DNA from: Zea mays
Lineage: Eukaryota; Streptophyta; Magnoliopsida; Poales; Poaceae
Direction: 5' to 3'
Assembly (NCBI RefSeq): GCF_902167145.1
Contig: NC_050102.1
Location: 6,882,850 to 6,946,849, forward strand
DNA: 64,000 bases
Shown: in pieces, positions 1 through 10,972 of the stretch
How positions within the stretch are numbered: the first letter of the stretch is position 1
Layout of the letters: every line of letters begins with the position of its first letter
Position numbers and translations under genes: made by a program
Notes under the pieces: generated by a model
Seen by the model: the letters and a program-made list of their open reading frames with translations, nothing else
Told to the model about the DNA's origin: nothing
Databases searched by the model: none

Positions 1-1
1 G

Positions 2-1048
2 GCAAGGGAGAAGAAGGTATGTACTCAAAACTCTACTTATGCTTCTTCAAGTGAGGACGAATCTAGTGATGAGGATGAAATAGATTATTCATGTTTATTT
101 AAGGGCCTAGATAGAACCAAGGTAGATAAAATTAATGAATTGATTGATGCCTTGAATGATAAGAATAGGCTTTTAGAAAAGCAAGAGGATTTGTTGTATG
201 AAGAACATGACAAATTTGTAGAAGCACAAAAATCTCATGCTCTAGAAGTTAAAAGAAATGAAATGCTTTCTTGTGAATTATCTTCTTGCCATGAGACAAT
301 TTCTAACTTAAGGAGCATTAATGATGATTTGAATGCTAAGTTAGAAATAGCTAGTAAATCAACATCTTGTGTAGAAATTGTTGCAACTTGTAATAGGTGT
401 AAAGATTTTGACATTGATGCTTGTAGTGAACACCTAGTTTCAATTTCCAAACTTAATGATGAATTAGCTAGTCTTAATGCTCAACTTAAGACTAGCAAGA
501 GCGAATTTGATAAGCTAAAATTTGCGAGGGATGCCTACACGATTGGTAGACACCCCTCAATTAAGGATGGACTTGGCTTCAAGAGGGAAGTCAATAACTT
601 AACAAGCTATAAGGTTCCCATCCCCGCCAAGGAGAAAGGGAAGGCTCCTATGGCAAGCAGTACTAAAAAGAACCATGCTTTTATGTATCATAATAGGAGA
701 CATGCTAGAAATGACTATAGAAGTTATGATTCACATGCTTATGATTCACATGTTATGTTTGCTTCTAGTTCTTCTTATATGCATGATAGAAATGTGTCTA
801 GGAGATATGTTCATCATGTGCCTAGAAAGAATATTGTTCATGTTTCTAGGAAAGTTATGAATGGACCCTCTACAATTTATCATGCTTTAAATGCTTCCTT
901 TGCTATTTGTAGAAAGGATAGGAAGATAATTGCTAGGATATTAGGGGCAAAATGCAAGGGTGATAAAACTTCCATTTGGGTCCCTAGGACAACTGTGACT
1001 AACCTTTTAGGACCCAACAAGAGTTGGGTACCTAAGTCCCAAGTCTAA
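2..1048 (+). CDS. gag: Sirevirus Gag, C-terminal part
   Basis: The frame is open from base 2 to the TAA at 1046-1048, so the N-terminus is cut by the window edge. It begins with an acidic serine/glutamate segment, then a long helical, probably coiled-coil region (about 140-520) rich in K, E, L and N. It ends with a basic, serine- and histidine-rich tail carrying two WVP-type motifs (IWVPRT, SWVPKS). The aligned region of the inner element at 7612-10302 has the same order of segments, which supports the Gag call. The zinc knuckle and the capsid-like core would lie upstream, outside the window. Large Gag proteins with coiled coils are typical of Sireviruses. Pol follows at once in the +1 frame. 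The piece is uninterrupted, but the element it belongs to is defective. Confidence 0.85.
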   Translation, partial: AREKKVCTQNSTYASSSEDESSDEDEIDYSCLFKGLDRTKVDKINELIDALNDKNRLLEKQEDLLYEEHDKFVEAQKSHALEVKRNEMLSCELSSCHETISNLRSINDDLNAKLEIASKSTSCVEIVATCNRCKDFDIDACSEHLVSISKLNDELASLNAQLKTSKSEFDKLKFARDAYTIGRHPSIKDGLGFKREVNNLTSYKVPIPAKEKGKAPMASSTKKNHAFMYHNRRHARNDYRSYDSHAYDSHVMFASSSSYMHDRNVSRRYVHHVPRKNIVHVSRKVMNGPSTIYHALNASFAICRKDRKIIARILGAKCKGDKTSIWVPRTTVTNLLGPNKSWVPKSQV

Positions 1049-1049
1049 A

Positions 1050-2145
1050 TTTGCCTTGCAGGTTTATGCATCCGGGGGTTCAAGCTGGATTATCGACAAC
1101 GGATGCACAAACCATATGACGGGGGAGAAGAAGATGTTCACCTCCTACGTCAATAATAAGGATTCCCAAGATTCAATCATATTTGGTGATGGGAACCAAG
1201 GCAAGGTGAAAGGCTTAGGCAAGATTGCAATTTCAAATGAGCACTCTATCTCTAATGTGTTTTTAGTTGAGTGTCTTGGATATAATTTGCTATCTGTTAG
1301 TCAATTATGTAATATGGGTTATAATTGTCTATTTACAAATATAGATGTGTCTGTCTTTAGAAGAAGTGATGGTTCACTAGCTTTTAAGGGTGTATTAGAC
1401 GACAAACTTTATTTAGTTGATTTTGGAAAAGAGGAGCCGGTCTAGATGCATGCTTAATTGCTAAGACTAGCATGGGCTGGCTGTGGCATCGCCGCTTAGC
1501 ACATGTGGGGATGAAGAACTTACACAAGCTTCTAAAGGGAGAACACGTGATAGGTCTAACCAATGTTACTTTCGAAAAAGATAGACCTTGTGCAGCTTGT
1601 CAAGCAGGTAAACAGTGGGAGGAGCGCATCACAACAAGAATGTGATGACCACATCAAGACCCCTGGAGCTGCTACATATGGACCTCTTCGGACCCGTCGC
1701 CTATCTAAGCATAGGAGGAAGTAAGTATGGTCTAGTTATTGTTGATGACTTTTCCCGCTTCACTTGGGTATTCTTTTTGCAGGATAAGTCTGAAACCCAA
1801 GGGACCCTCAAGCGCTTCCTAAGGAGAGCTCAAAATGAGTTTGAGCTCAAGGTGAAGAAGATAAGGAGCGACAACGGGTCCGAGTTCAAGAACCTTCAAG
1901 TGGAGGAGTTCCTTGAGGAGGAAGGGATCAAGCACGAGTTCTCCGCTCCCTACACACCACAACAAAATGGTGTGGTAGAGAGGAAGAACAGGACACTCAT
2001 CGATATGGCGAGGACGATGCTTGGAGAGTTCAAGACCCCCGAGTGCTTTTGGTCGGAAGCCGTGAACACGGCTTGCCACGCCATCAACAGGGTCTACCTT
2101 CATCGCCTCCTCAAGAAGACGTCGTATGAGCTGCTAACCGGTAAC
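1050..2145 (+). pseudogene. pol: Sirevirus Pol, protease to integrase core (broken)
   Basis: The Pol frame starts just after the gag stop, in the +1 frame. The protease site reads WIIDNGCTNHM: the usual D-S-G is D-N-G here, so the enzyme is probably dead. The first segment is open to the stop at 1443-1445. From there the reading shifts to another frame, which encodes the GAG-pre-integrase zinc region ([16 protein letters not shown], then CAACQAGK). A second shift near 1611-1620 leads into the integrase core: HMDLFGP with the first Asp, RSDNGSEF with the second, and NGVVERKN with the Glu (D,D,E triad). The coding sequence stops at SYELLTGN where the inner element has inserted. Frameshifts and the altered protease residue mark it as a fossil. 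Confidence 0.85.
2141..2145. repeat. Target-site duplication GTAAC, left copy
   Basis: GTAAC directly precedes the TG of the inner LTR and recurs at 11672-11676 directly after its terminal CA. Five bases is the normal duplication length for copia integrases. The perfect match proves that both ends of the inner insertion are original. Confidence 0.96.
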
Positions 2146-3467
2146 TGAAAGTCGCCTAGAGGGGGGGTGAATAGGGCGAAACTGAAATTTACAAATATAA
2201 ACACAACTACAAGCCGGGGTTAGCGTTAGTAATAAAGAAACGAGTCCGCGAGAGAGGTCGCAAAACAAATCTCAAGCGAATGAACAAGTGAGACACGCGG
2301 ATTTGTTTTACCGAGGTTCGGTTCTTGCAAACCTACTCCCCGTTGAGGAGGCCACAAAGGCCGGGTCTCTTTCAACCCATCCCTCTCTCAAACGATCCAC
2401 GGATCGAGTGAGCTTTCTCTTCTCAATCACTTGGAACACAAAGTTCCCACAAGGACCACCACAAGTTTGGTGTCTCTTGCCTCAATTACAAGTGAGTTTG
2501 ATTGCAAAGAAAGAATCAAGAAGGAAGAAAGCAATCCAAGCGCAAGAGCTCGAAAGAACACAAGCAAATCTCTCTCTCTAGTCACTAGAGCGTTGTGTGG
2601 AATTTGGAGAGGATTTGATCTCTTTGGTGTGTCTAGAATTGAATGCTAGAGCTCTTGTAGTAGTTGGGAAGTGGAAAACTTGGATGCAATGAATGGTGGG
2701 GTGGTTGGGGTATTTATAGCCCCAACCACCAAACTTGACCGTTGGCTGGAGGCGTCTGCTTGATGGCGCACCGGACAGTCCGGTGCACACCGGACAGTCC
2801 GGTGCCCCTGCCACGTCATCACTGCCGTTGGATTCTAACCGTTGGAGCTTCTGACTTGTGGGCCCGCCTGGGTGTCCGGTGCACACCGGACATGTACTGT
2901 TTGATGTCCGGTGCACCGGTATGGGCAAGTCTGACGTCTGCGCGCGCTGCGCGCGCATTAAATGCACCGCAGAGAGCCGTTGGCGCCGAAGAGAGCCGTT
3001 GCTCCGCTGGCACACCGGACAGTCCGGTGCACACCGGACAGTCCGGTGAATTTTAGCGGAGCGGCTGCCACGCGAAACCGAGGCTGGCGAGTTCCGGAGG
3101 CCGCGCTTCCTTGGAGCACCGGACATGTCCGGTGCACACCGGACAGTCCGGTGAATTATAGCGCGCCGGCTTCCGAGAAATCCCGAGGGTGAAGAGTTTG
3201 AGTCTGAGTCCCCTGGTGCACCGGACAGGTACTGTTCACTGTCCGGTGGCACACCGGACAGTCCGGTGCGCCAGACCAGGGGTGCCCTCGGTTGCCCCTT
3301 TGCTCCTTTATTGAATCCAAAACTTGGTCTTTTTATTGGCTGAGTGTGAACCTTTTACACCTGTATAATCTATACACTTGGGCAAACTAGTTAGTCCAAA
3401 GATTTGTGTTGGGCAATTCAACCACCAAAATTATTTAGGAACTAGGTGTAAGCCTAATTCCCTTTCA
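2146..3467 (-). repeat. 3' LTR of the Opie-like element
   Basis: It runs from TG at 2146 to CA at 3467 (1322 bp), bounded by the GTAAC target duplication outside and a purine tract (as read on the minus strand) inside. It nearly matches 10348-11671. It holds the CACCGGACAGTCCGGTG inverted-repeat cluster and a TATA-like motif (GTATTTATAG on plus, 2710-2719, read CTATAAATAC on minus). The open frames across it come from the repeats and are not genes. Confidence 0.95.
2769..3272. repeat. Cluster of 17-bp inverted repeats in the LTR
   Basis: CACCGGACAGTCCGGTG (8-bp arms around one central base) and degenerate or half versions recur many times, for example at 2769-2785 and 2788-2804 and again near 2875, 3010, 3118 and 3220. 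This is the inverted-repeat block known from Sirevirus LTRs. It lies upstream of the LTR TATA box on the element's strand, a position suited to transcription-factor binding or chromatin recognition; that role is inferred. Confidence 0.85.
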
Positions 3468-4352
3468 ATCTCCCCCTTTTTGGTGATTGATGCCAACACA
3501 AACCAAAGCAAATAGAGAAGTGCATAATTGAACTAGTTTGTAAAAGGTAAGTGAAAAGGTTACTTGGAATTAAGCCAATATAACTACTTACAAGATATGC
3601 AAGGAATGTTTCTTTCTTATATAACATTTTGGACCACGTTTGCACCACATGTTTTGTTTTTGCAAATTCTTTTTGTAAATCCATTTCAAAGATCTTTTGC
3701 AAATAGTCAAAGGTAAATGAATAAGAGTTTGCAAAGCATTTTCAAGATTTGAAATTGTCTCCCCCTATTTCAAATGCTTTTCCTTTGACTAAACAAAACT
3801 CCCCCTAAAAGAGATCCACTTCTTAGTGTTCAAGAGGGTTTTGATATACCATTTTTGAAATACTACTTTCTCCCCCTTTTGAACACAATAGGATACCAAA
3901 TGATAAAGACTTTTGGAAAGCACTAAGTTTTTGAATTTGGTGGTGGTGGTGCGGTCCTTTTGCTTTGGGCTCATTTCTCCCCCTTTTTGGCATGAATCGC
4001 CAAAAACGGAATCATTAGAGCCGTTGAAGTAAGTTCCTCCTCTTTGGTCATAAATGAAGGAGTTAAGATTATACCAAAGACGAAATCCGGTCCTTTTGCG
4101 TTTGAGCTTTTACTCTCTCCCCCAAGGATGAAGTCCTTTTCCTTGATGCTCATTTCTCCCCCAAAGAAGAGAGAGTTGCTCGGAGTGGTGGCGAAGTATG
4201 AGTTACGGAGTGGAAGCCTTTTTCTTCGCCGAAGACTCCAATTCCCTTTCAATATACCTATGACTTGGTTTGAAATAGACTTGAAAACACATTAGTCATA
4301 GCATATAGAAGAGATATGATCAAAGGTATTCAAATGAGCTATGTGTGCAAGC
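3468..4352 (-). promoter_or_regulatory. Multi-polypurine-tract spacer between pol and 3' LTR
   Basis: This 885-bp stretch has no gene. On the minus strand it carries at least seven GGGGGAGA-type purine runs, seen on plus as CTCCCCC at about 3468, 3758, 3799, 3869, 3976, 4116 and 4154. The run touching the LTR (3468-3482) is the one expected to prime plus-strand DNA. Repeated PPTs before the 3' LTR are an established Sirevirus trait. The even distribution may give several second-strand starts. Confidence 0.85.
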
Positions 4353-7300
4353 TTAGCAAGAGAAATTTCTAGAATCAAGAATATTGAGCTCATGCCTAAG
4401 TCTGGTAAAAGATTGTTCATCAAGTGGCTTGGTAAAGATATCGGCTAATTGATCTTTAGTATTAATGTAAGAAATCTCGATATCCCCCTTTTGTTGGTGA
4501 TCCCTAAGAAAATGATACCGAATGGCTATGTGCTTAGTGCGGCTATGCTCGACGGGATTGTCGGCCATTTTGATTGCACTCTCATTATCACATAGCAAAG
4601 GGACTTTGGTTAATTTGTAACCGTAGTCCCGCAGGGTTTGCCTCATCCAAAGCAATTGCGCGCAACAATGTCCTGCGGCAATGTACTCGGCTTCGGCGGT
4701 GGAAAGAGCGACCGAATTTTGCTTCTTTGAAGCCCAAGACACCAAGGATCTTCCCAAGAACTGGCAAGTCCCTGATGTGCTCTTCCTATTAATTTTGCAC
4801 CCCGCCCAATCGGCATCCGAATAACCAATCAAATCAAATGTGGATCCCCGAGGGTACCAAAGCCCAAACTTAGGTGTATAAGCCAAATATCTCAAGATTC
4901 GTTTTACGGCCGTAAGGTGGGATTCCTTAGGGTCGGATTGGAATCTTGCACACATGCATACGGAAAGCATAATATCCGGTCGAGATGCACATAAATAGAG
5001 TAAAGAACCTATCATCGACCGGTATACCTTTTGATCCACGGACTTACCTCCCGTGTCGAGGTCGAGATGCCCATTAGTTCCCATGGGTGTCTTGATGGGC
5101 TTGGCATCCTTCATCCCAAACTTAGCAAGAATGTCTTGAGTATACTTCGTTTGGCTGATGAAGGTGCCTTCTTGGAGTTGCTTGACTTGGAATCCTAGAA
5201 AATACTTCAACTCCCCCATCATAGACATCTCGAATTTTTGTGTCATGATCCTACTAAACTCTTCACATGTAGACTCGTTAGTAGACCCAAATATAATATC
5301 ATCAACGTAAATTTGGCATACAAACAAGTCATTTTCAAGAGTTTTGGTAAAGAGCGTAGGATCGGCCTTTCCGACTTTGAAGCCATTATCAATAAGGAAA
5401 TCCCTAAGGCATTCATACCATGCTCTTGGAGCTTGCTTGAGCCCATAAAGCGCCTTAGAGAGCTTATAGATATGGTTAGGATACTCACTGTCTTCAAAGC
5501 CGGGAGGTTGCTCAACATAGACCTCTTCCTTGATTGGTCCATTGAGGAAGGCACTTTTCACGTCCATTTGATAAAGCTTAAAGCCATGGTAAGTAGCATA
5601 GGCTAATAATATGCGAATTGACTCAAGCCTAGCTACGGGTGCATAGGTTTCACCAAAATCCAAACCTTCGACTTGGGAGTATCCCTTGGCCACAAGTCGG
5701 GCTTTGTTCCTTGTCACCACACCATGCTCATCTTGCTTGTTGCGGAAGACCCATTTGGTCCCTACAACATTTTGGTTAGGACGTGGAACTAAATGCCATA
5801 CCTCATTCCTAGTGAAGTTGTTGAGCTCCTCTTGCATCGCCACCACCCAATCCGAATCTTGGAGAGCTTCCTCTACCCTGTGTGGCTCAATAGAGGAAAC
5901 AAAAGAGTAATGTTCACAAAAATGAGCAACCCGAGATCGAGTAGTTACCCCCTTATGAATGTCGCCGAGGATGGTGTCGACGGGGTGATCTCGTTGGATT
6001 GCTTGGTGGACTCTTGGGTGTGGCGGTCTTGGTTCTTCCTCATCCTCCTTTTCTTGATCATTTGTATCTCCCCCTTGATCATTGCTATCATCTTGAGGTG
6101 GCTCGTCTTCTTGATTTTGCTCTTCATCATTTTGAGCCTCATCCTCATTTTGAGTTGGTGGAGATGCTTGCATGGAGGAGGATGGTTGATCTTGTGTACT
6201 TGGAGGCTCTTCGGATTCCTTAGGACACACATCCCCGATGGACATGTTCCTTAGCGCGATGCATGGAGCCTGTTCTTCACCTATCTCATCAAGATCAACT
6301 TGCTCTACTTGAGAGCCGTTAGTTTCATCAAACACAACGTCACAAGAGACTTCAACTAGTCCAGTGGACTTGTTAAAGACCCTATATGCCCTTGTGTTTG
6401 AGTCATAACCAAGTAAAAAGCCTTCTACAGTTTTAGGAGCAAATTTAGATTTTCTACCTCTTTTAATAAGAATGAAGCATTTGCTACCAAAAACTCTAAA
6501 ATATGAAATGTTGGGCTTTTTACCGGTTAGGAGTTCATATGATGTCTTCTTGAGGATTCGGTGAAGATATAACCGGTTGATGGCGTAGCAGGCGGTGTTG
6601 ACCGCTTCGGCCCAAAACCGGTCCGGTGTCTTGTACTCATCAAGCATGGTTCTTGCCATGTCCAATAGAGTTCGATTCTTCCTCTCCACTACACCATTTT
6701 GTTGTGGCGTGTAGGGAGAGGAGAACTCATGCTTGATGCCCTCCTCCTCAAGGAAGCCTTCAATTTGAGAGTTCTTGAACTCCGTCCCGTTGTCGCTTCT
6801 TATTTTCTTGATCCTTAAGCCGAACTCATTTTGAGCCCGTCTCAAGAATCCCTTTAAGGTCTCTTGGGTTTGAGATTTTTCCTGTAAAAAGAATACCCAA
6901 GTGAAGCGAGAATAATCATCCACAATAACAAGACAATACTTACTCCCGCCGATGCTTATGTAAGCAATCAGGCCGAATAGATCCATGTGGAGTAGCTCAA
7001 GCGGCCTGTCGGTCGTCATGATGTTCTTGTGTGGGTGATGGACTCCAACTTGCTTCCCTGCCTGGCATGCGCTACAAATCCTGTTTTTCTCAAAATGAAC
7101 ATTTGTTAATCCTAAAATGTGCTCTCCCTTTAGAAGCTTATGAAGATTCTTCATCCCAACATGGGCTAGTCGACGATGCCAGAGCCAACCCATGTTAGTC
7201 TTAGCAATTAAGCAAGTGTCGAGTTCAGCTCTATCAAAATCTACCAAGTATAGCTGACCCTCTAACACTCCCTTAAATGCTATTGAATCATTACTTCTTC

Positions 7301-7598
7301 TAAAGACAGTGACACCAACATCAGTGAATAGACAGTTGTAGCCCATTTGACATAATTGAGAAACGGAAAGCAAGTTGTAATCTAAGGAATCTACAAGAAA
7401 AACATTGGAAATGGAATGGTCAGGAGATATAGCAATTTTACCAAGACCTTTGACCAAACCTTGATTTCCATCCCCGAATGTGATAGCTCGTTGGGGATCT
7501 TGGTTTTTCTCATATGAGGAGAACATCCTTTTCTCCCCTGTCATGTGGTTTGTGCACCCGCTATCGAGTATCCAACTTGAGCCCCCGGATGCATAAAC
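4353..7598 (-). CDS. pol: Sirevirus Pol polyprotein (protease, integrase, RT, RNase H)
   Basis: The frame is open for about 1081 residues, from just after a TAG at 7599-7601 to the stop at 4353; the first Met is at 7544, already past the protease site. Order: aspartic protease ([11 protein letters not shown] near the start), pre-integrase zinc region ([17 protein letters not shown]), integrase core ([22 protein letters not shown]), an acidic Q/E/D-rich linker, reverse transcriptase ([20 protein letters not shown], catalytic YVDDIIFGS) and RNase H ([24 protein letters not shown]). This is the integrase-before-RT order of copia elements. Every catalytic motif I can check is intact. Pol lies in the +1 frame relative to gag, so it must be made by frameshifting, reinitiation or splicing, not simple read-through. 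Confidence 0.93.
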   Translation of the reverse strand, partial: VYASGGSSWILDSGCTNHMTGEKRMFSSYEKNQDPQRAITFGDGNQGLVKGLGKIAISPDHSISNVFLVDSLDYNLLSVSQLCQMGYNCLFTDVGVTVFRRSNDSIAFKGVLEGQLYLVDFDRAELDTCLIAKTNMGWLWHRRLAHVGMKNLHKLLKGEHILGLTNVHFEKNRICSACQAGKQVGVHHPHKNIMTTDRPLELLHMDLFGLIAYISIGGSKYCLVIVDDYSRFTWVFFLQEKSQTQETLKGFLRRAQNEFGLRIKKIRSDNGTEFKNSQIEGFLEEEGIKHEFSSPYTPQQNGVVERKNRTLLDMARTMLDEYKTPDRFWAEAVNTACYAINRLYLHRILKKTSYELLTGKKPNISYFRVFGSKCFILIKRGRKSKFAPKTVEGFLLGYDSNTRAYRVFNKSTGLVEVSCDVVFDETNGSQVEQVDLDEIGEEQAPCIALRNMSIGDVCPKESEEPPSTQDQPSSSMQASPPTQNEDEAQNDEEQNQEDEPPQDDSNDQGGDTNDQEKEDEEEPRPPHPRVHQAIQRDHPVDTILGDIHKGVTTRSRVAHFCEHYSFVSSIEPHRVEEALQDSDWVVAMQEELNNFTRNEVWHLVPRPNQNVVGTKWVFRNKQDEHGVVTRNKARLVAKGYSQVEGLDFGETYAPVARLESIRILLAYATYHGFKLYQMDVKSAFLNGPIKEEVYVEQPPGFEDSEYPNHIYKLSKALYGLKQAPRAWYECLRDFLIDNGFKVGKADPTLFTKTLENDLFVCQIYVDDIIFGSTNESTCEEFSRIMTQKFEMSMMGELKYFLGFQVKQLQEGTFISQTKYTQDILAKFGMKDAKPIKTPMGTNGHLDLDTGGKSVDQKVYRSMIGSLLYLCASRPDIMLSVCMCARFQSDPKESHLTAVKRILRYLAYTPKFGLWYPRGSTFDLIGYSDADWAGCKINRKSTSGTCQFLGRSLVSWASKKQNSVALSTAEAEYIAAGHCCAQLLWMRQTLRDYGYKLTKVPLLCDNESAIKMADNPVEHSRTKHIAIRYHFLRDHQQKGDIEISYINTKDQLADIFTKPLDEQSFTRLRHELNILDSRNFSC

Positions 7599-7611
7599 CT
7601 ACAAAACAATT

Positions 7612-10302
7612 TTAGTTCTTGACTTTAGGTACCCAAACGGTTTTGGGTCCTTTGGCATTAGAAACAAGAACTTTGGGTACCCAAACACAAGTCTTGGAGC
7701 CCTTGTGTTTGCCCCCAACAAATTTGGCAACTACCTTGCCGGATTTGCTAGTAAGCACATAAGATGCATCAAAAGTTTTAAATGAAATGGCATGATCATT
7801 TGATGCATTAGGAATTTTCTTCTTAGGCAACTTAGCATGGGTTGGTTGCCTAGAACTAGATGTCTCACCCTTATACATAAAAGCATGATTAGGGCCAGAG
7901 TGAGACTTCCTAGAATGAATCTTCCTAATTTTGCTCTCAGGATAGCCGGCAGGGTATAAAATGTAACCCTCGTTATCCTGAGGCATGGGAGCTTTGCCCT
8001 TGACAAAGTTAGACAAGTTCTTAGGAGGGGCATTAAGTTTGACATTGTCTCCCCTTTGGAAGCCAATGCCATCCTTGATGCCAGGGCGTCTCCCATTATA
8101 AAGCATGCTACGAGCAAATTTAAATTTCTCATTTTCTAAGTTGTGCTCGGCAATTTTAGCATCTAGTTTAGCTATATGATCATTTTGTTGCTTAATTAAA
8201 ATCATGTGATCATGAATAGCATCAATATCAACATTTCTACATCTAGTACAAATAGATACATGCTCAACAATAGATGTAGAGGGTTTGCAAGATTTTAATT
8301 CTACAACCTTAGCATGCAGCATATCATTTTTAGTTCTAAGGTCAGAAATTGTAACATTGCAAACATCTAGTTCTTTAGCCTTAGTAATCAACTTTTCATT
8401 TTCTACTCTAAGGCTAGCAAGAGAAATGTTCAATTCTTCAATCCTAGCAAGCAAATCATCATTATTATCTCTAGGAGTGGAAATTGAAACATCACAAACA
8501 TGAGAATCAACCTTAGCATTTAAAATAGCATTTTCATTCCTAAGGTTGTCAATTATTTCACGGCAAGTGCTTAGCTCACTAGATAATTTTTCACATTTTT
8601 CTACTTCTAGAGCATAAGCCTTTTTAACCTTAACATGTTTTTTGTTTTCTTTAATTAGACAATCCTCTTGGGAATCCAAAAGGTCGTCCTTTTCATGAAT
8701 AGCACTAACCAATTCATTCAATTTTTCTTTTTGAGCTATGTTAAGGTTGGCAAAAAGGGAACGCAAATTATCTTCCTCATCACTAGCATTGTCATCACTA
8801 GAGGATTCATATTTAGTGGAGGATTTAGATTTAACCTTCTTTTTGCCGTCCTTTGCCATGAGGCACTTATGGCCGACGTTGGGGAAGAGGAGTCCCTTGG
8901 TGACGGCGATGTTGGCGGCGTCCTCGTCGTCGGAGGAGTCGCTTGAGCTCTCGTCGGAGTCCCACTCGCGACAAACATGGGCATCGCCGCCCTTCTTCTT
9001 GTAATACCTCTTCTTTTCCTTTCGTCTCCCCTTCTTGTCGTCACCTCGGTCACTGTCACTAGATATAGGACATTTAGCAATAAAATGACCGGGCTTACCA
9101 CACTTGTAGCAAACTTTCTTGGAGCGGGACTTGTAGTCTTTCCCCCTCCTTTGTTTGAGGATTTGGCGGAAGCTCTTGATGACGAGCGCCATTTCCTCAT
9201 TGTCGAGCTTGGAGGCGTCGATTGGTTGTCGACTTGGTGTAGCCTCCTCCTTCTTCTCCTCCGTTGCCTTGAATGCAACGGGTTGGGCTTCGGATGAGTC
9301 GCCAAGCTCGTTGATTTTCCTCGAGCCTTCTATCATGCACTCAAAACTTACAAAATGCCCGATAACTTCCTCGGGGGTCATTTTAGTATATCTAGGATTA
9401 CCACGAATCAATTGAACTTGAGTGGGATTAAGAAAAATGAGAGATCTTAAAATAACATTTACCACTTCGTGATCGTCCCACTTCTTGCTCCCGAGGTTGC
9501 GCACTTGGTTCACCAAAGTCTTGAGCCGGTTGTACATGTGTTGTGGCTCCTCTCCTTTGTGAAGCCGGAACCGACCGAGCTCCCCCTCGATCGTTTCCCG
9601 CTTGGTGATCTTGGTGAGCTCGTCTCCCTCGTGCGCGGTTTTGAGTACATCCCAAATCTCCTTGGCGCTCTTTAACCCTTGTACTTTGTTATACTCCTCT
9701 CTACTTAGAGAGGCGAGGAGTATTGTTGTTGCTTGAGAGTTGAAGTGCTCGATTTGGGCCACTTCATCCTCATCATAGTCCTCATCCCCTACGGATGGTA
9801 CCTGCGCGCCAAACTCAACAACATCCCATATGCTTTTGTGGAGCGAGGTTAGATGAAATCGCATTAAATCGCTCCACCTAGCGTAATCTTCACCATCAAA
9901 TGTTGGTGGTTTGCCTAATGGGACGGAAAGTAAAGGTGTATGTTTGGAAATGCGAGGGTAACGTAGGGGGATCTTACTATACTTCTTGCGCTCTTGGCGC
10001 TTAGAAGTGACGGAGGGCGCATCGGAGTCGGAGGTCGATGTTGATGAAGTGTCGGTCTCGTAGTAGACCACCTTCCTCATCCTCTTGTGCTTGTCGCCTT
10101 TCCGATGCGGTTTGTGGGAAGAAGATTTTTCCTTCTTCTCTTTGTGATGAGAAAAAGATTTCTTCTCCTTCCCTTTGTTGGAGGAGCTCTTCTTCTTCTC
10201 CCTCCTTTTGGTGCGGGACTCTTCCGATGAAGTGCTCCCGTGGCTTGTAGTGGGCTTTTCGCCGGTCTCCATCTCCTTCTTGGCGTGATCTCCCGACATC
10301 AC
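7612..10302 (-). CDS. gag: Sirevirus Gag polyprotein, full length
   Basis: It encodes 896 residues, very large for copia Gag but normal for Sireviruses. The first Met (10302) lies about 30 bp past the PBS, and a second Met follows directly. Segments: a K/E/S-rich basic N-terminus (about 1-110), the copia Gag (UBN2-like) core beginning near PLGKPPTFDGEDYARW (about 128-340), a zinc knuckle CYKCGKPGHFIAKC (about 396-410), an acidic serine stretch, long predicted coiled coils (about 530-730) and a basic tail with VWVPK motifs. It forms the cytoplasmic particle that packages element RNA; coiled coils fit the host-protein contacts proposed for Sirevirus Gag. It ends with TAA at 7612-7614, 13 bp before the pol frame opens. 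Confidence 0.93.
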   Translation of the reverse strand: MMSGDHAKKEMETGEKPTTSHGSTSSEESRTKRREKKKSSSNKGKEKKSFSHHKEKKEKSSSHKPHRKGDKHKRMRKVVYYETDTSSTSTSDSDAPSVTSKRQERKKYSKIPLRYPRISKHTPLLSVPLGKPPTFDGEDYARWSDLMRFHLTSLHKSIWDVVEFGAQVPSVGDEDYDEDEVAQIEHFNSQATTILLASLSREEYNKVQGLKSAKEIWDVLKTAHEGDELTKITKRETIEGELGRFRLHKGEEPQHMYNRLKTLVNQVRNLGSKKWDDHEVVNVILRSLIFLNPTQVQLIRGNPRYTKMTPEEVIGHFVSFECMIEGSRKINELGDSSEAQPVAFKATEEKKEEATPSRQPIDASKLDNEEMALVIKSFRQILKQRRGKDYKSRSKKVCYKCGKPGHFIAKCPISSDSDRGDDKKGRRKEKKRYYKKKGGDAHVCREWDSDESSSDSSDDEDAANIAVTKGLLFPNVGHKCLMAKDGKKKVKSKSSTKYESSSDDNASDEEDNLRSLFANLNIAQKEKLNELVSAIHEKDDLLDSQEDCLIKENKKHVKVKKAYALEVEKCEKLSSELSTCREIIDNLRNENAILNAKVDSHVCDVSISTPRDNNDDLLARIEELNISLASLRVENEKLITKAKELDVCNVTISDLRTKNDMLHAKVVELKSCKPSTSIVEHVSICTRCRNVDIDAIHDHMILIKQQNDHIAKLDAKIAEHNLENEKFKFARSMLYNGRRPGIKDGIGFQRGDNVKLNAPPKNLSNFVKGKAPMPQDNEGYILYPAGYPESKIRKIHSRKSHSGPNHAFMYKGETSSSRQPTHAKLPKKKIPNASNDHAISFKTFDASYVLTSKSGKVVAKFVGGKHKGSKTCVWVPKVLVSNAKGPKTVWVPKVKN

Positions 10303-10333
10303 TTCGAGCGGTTAGGCTCTAATGAAGCACCGG

Positions 10334-10345
10334 GCTCCGATACCA
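10334..10345 (-). promoter_or_regulatory. Primer binding site (initiator tRNA-Met type)
   Basis: Read on the minus strand it is TGGTATCGGAGC, two bases inside the 5' LTR. It matches the plant tRNA-iMet-complementary PBS TGGTATCAGAGC at all but one position. Confidence 0.9.
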
Positions 10346-10913
10346 ATTGAAAGTCGCCTAGAGGGGGGGGGTGAATAGGGCGAAACTGAAATTTACAAAT
10401 ATAAACACAACTACAAGCCGGGGTTAGCGTTAGTAATAAAGAAACGAGTCCGGGAGAGAGGTCGCAAAACAAATCTCAAGCGAATGAACAAGTGAGACAC
10501 GCGGATTTGTTTTACCGAGGTTCGGTTCTTGCAAACCTACTCCCCGTTGAGGAGGCCACAAAGGCCGGGTCTCTTTCAACCCTTCCCTCTCTCAAACGAT
10601 CCACGGATCGAGTGAGCTTTCTCTTCTCAATCACTTGGAACACAAAGTTCCCACAAGGACCACCACAAGTTTGGTGTCTCTTGCCTCAATTACAAGTGAG
10701 TTTGATTGCAAAGAAAGAATCAAGAAGGAAGAAAGCAATCCAAGCGCAAGAGCTCAAAAGAACACAAGCAAATCTCTCTCTCTAGTCACTAGAGCGTTGT
10801 GTGGAATTTGGAGAGGATTTGATCTCTTTGGTGTGTCTAGAATTGAATGCTAGAGCTCTTGTAGTAGTTGGGAAGTGGAAAACTTGGATGCAATGAATGG
10901 TGGGGTGGTTGGG

Positions 10914-10923
10914 GTATTTATAG
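10914..10923 (-). promoter_or_regulatory. TATA box of the 5' LTR promoter
   Basis: The minus strand reads CTATAAATAC in a GC-rich context, about 570 bp before the end of the LTR and just downstream of the inverted-repeat cluster in the element's direction. A transcript from here would run through the rest of the LTR, the PBS and gag. The call rests on the TATA match and placement only. Confidence 0.6.
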
Positions 10924-10972
10924 CCCCAACCACCAAACTTGACCGTTGGCTGGAGGCGTCTGCTTGATGGCG

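Noticed and set aside
2578..3252. 224-residue minus-strand frame, repeated identically at 10782-11456
   Set aside because: It lies wholly within the Opie-like LTR and is written by the CACCGGACAGTCCGGTG repeats. The repetition is just the second LTR.
3468..4352. Envelope-like gene between pol and 3' LTR of the Opie-like element
   Set aside because: Some Sireviruses carry one, but here there are only 885 bp of purine tracts and no frame with a signal peptide or membrane segment.
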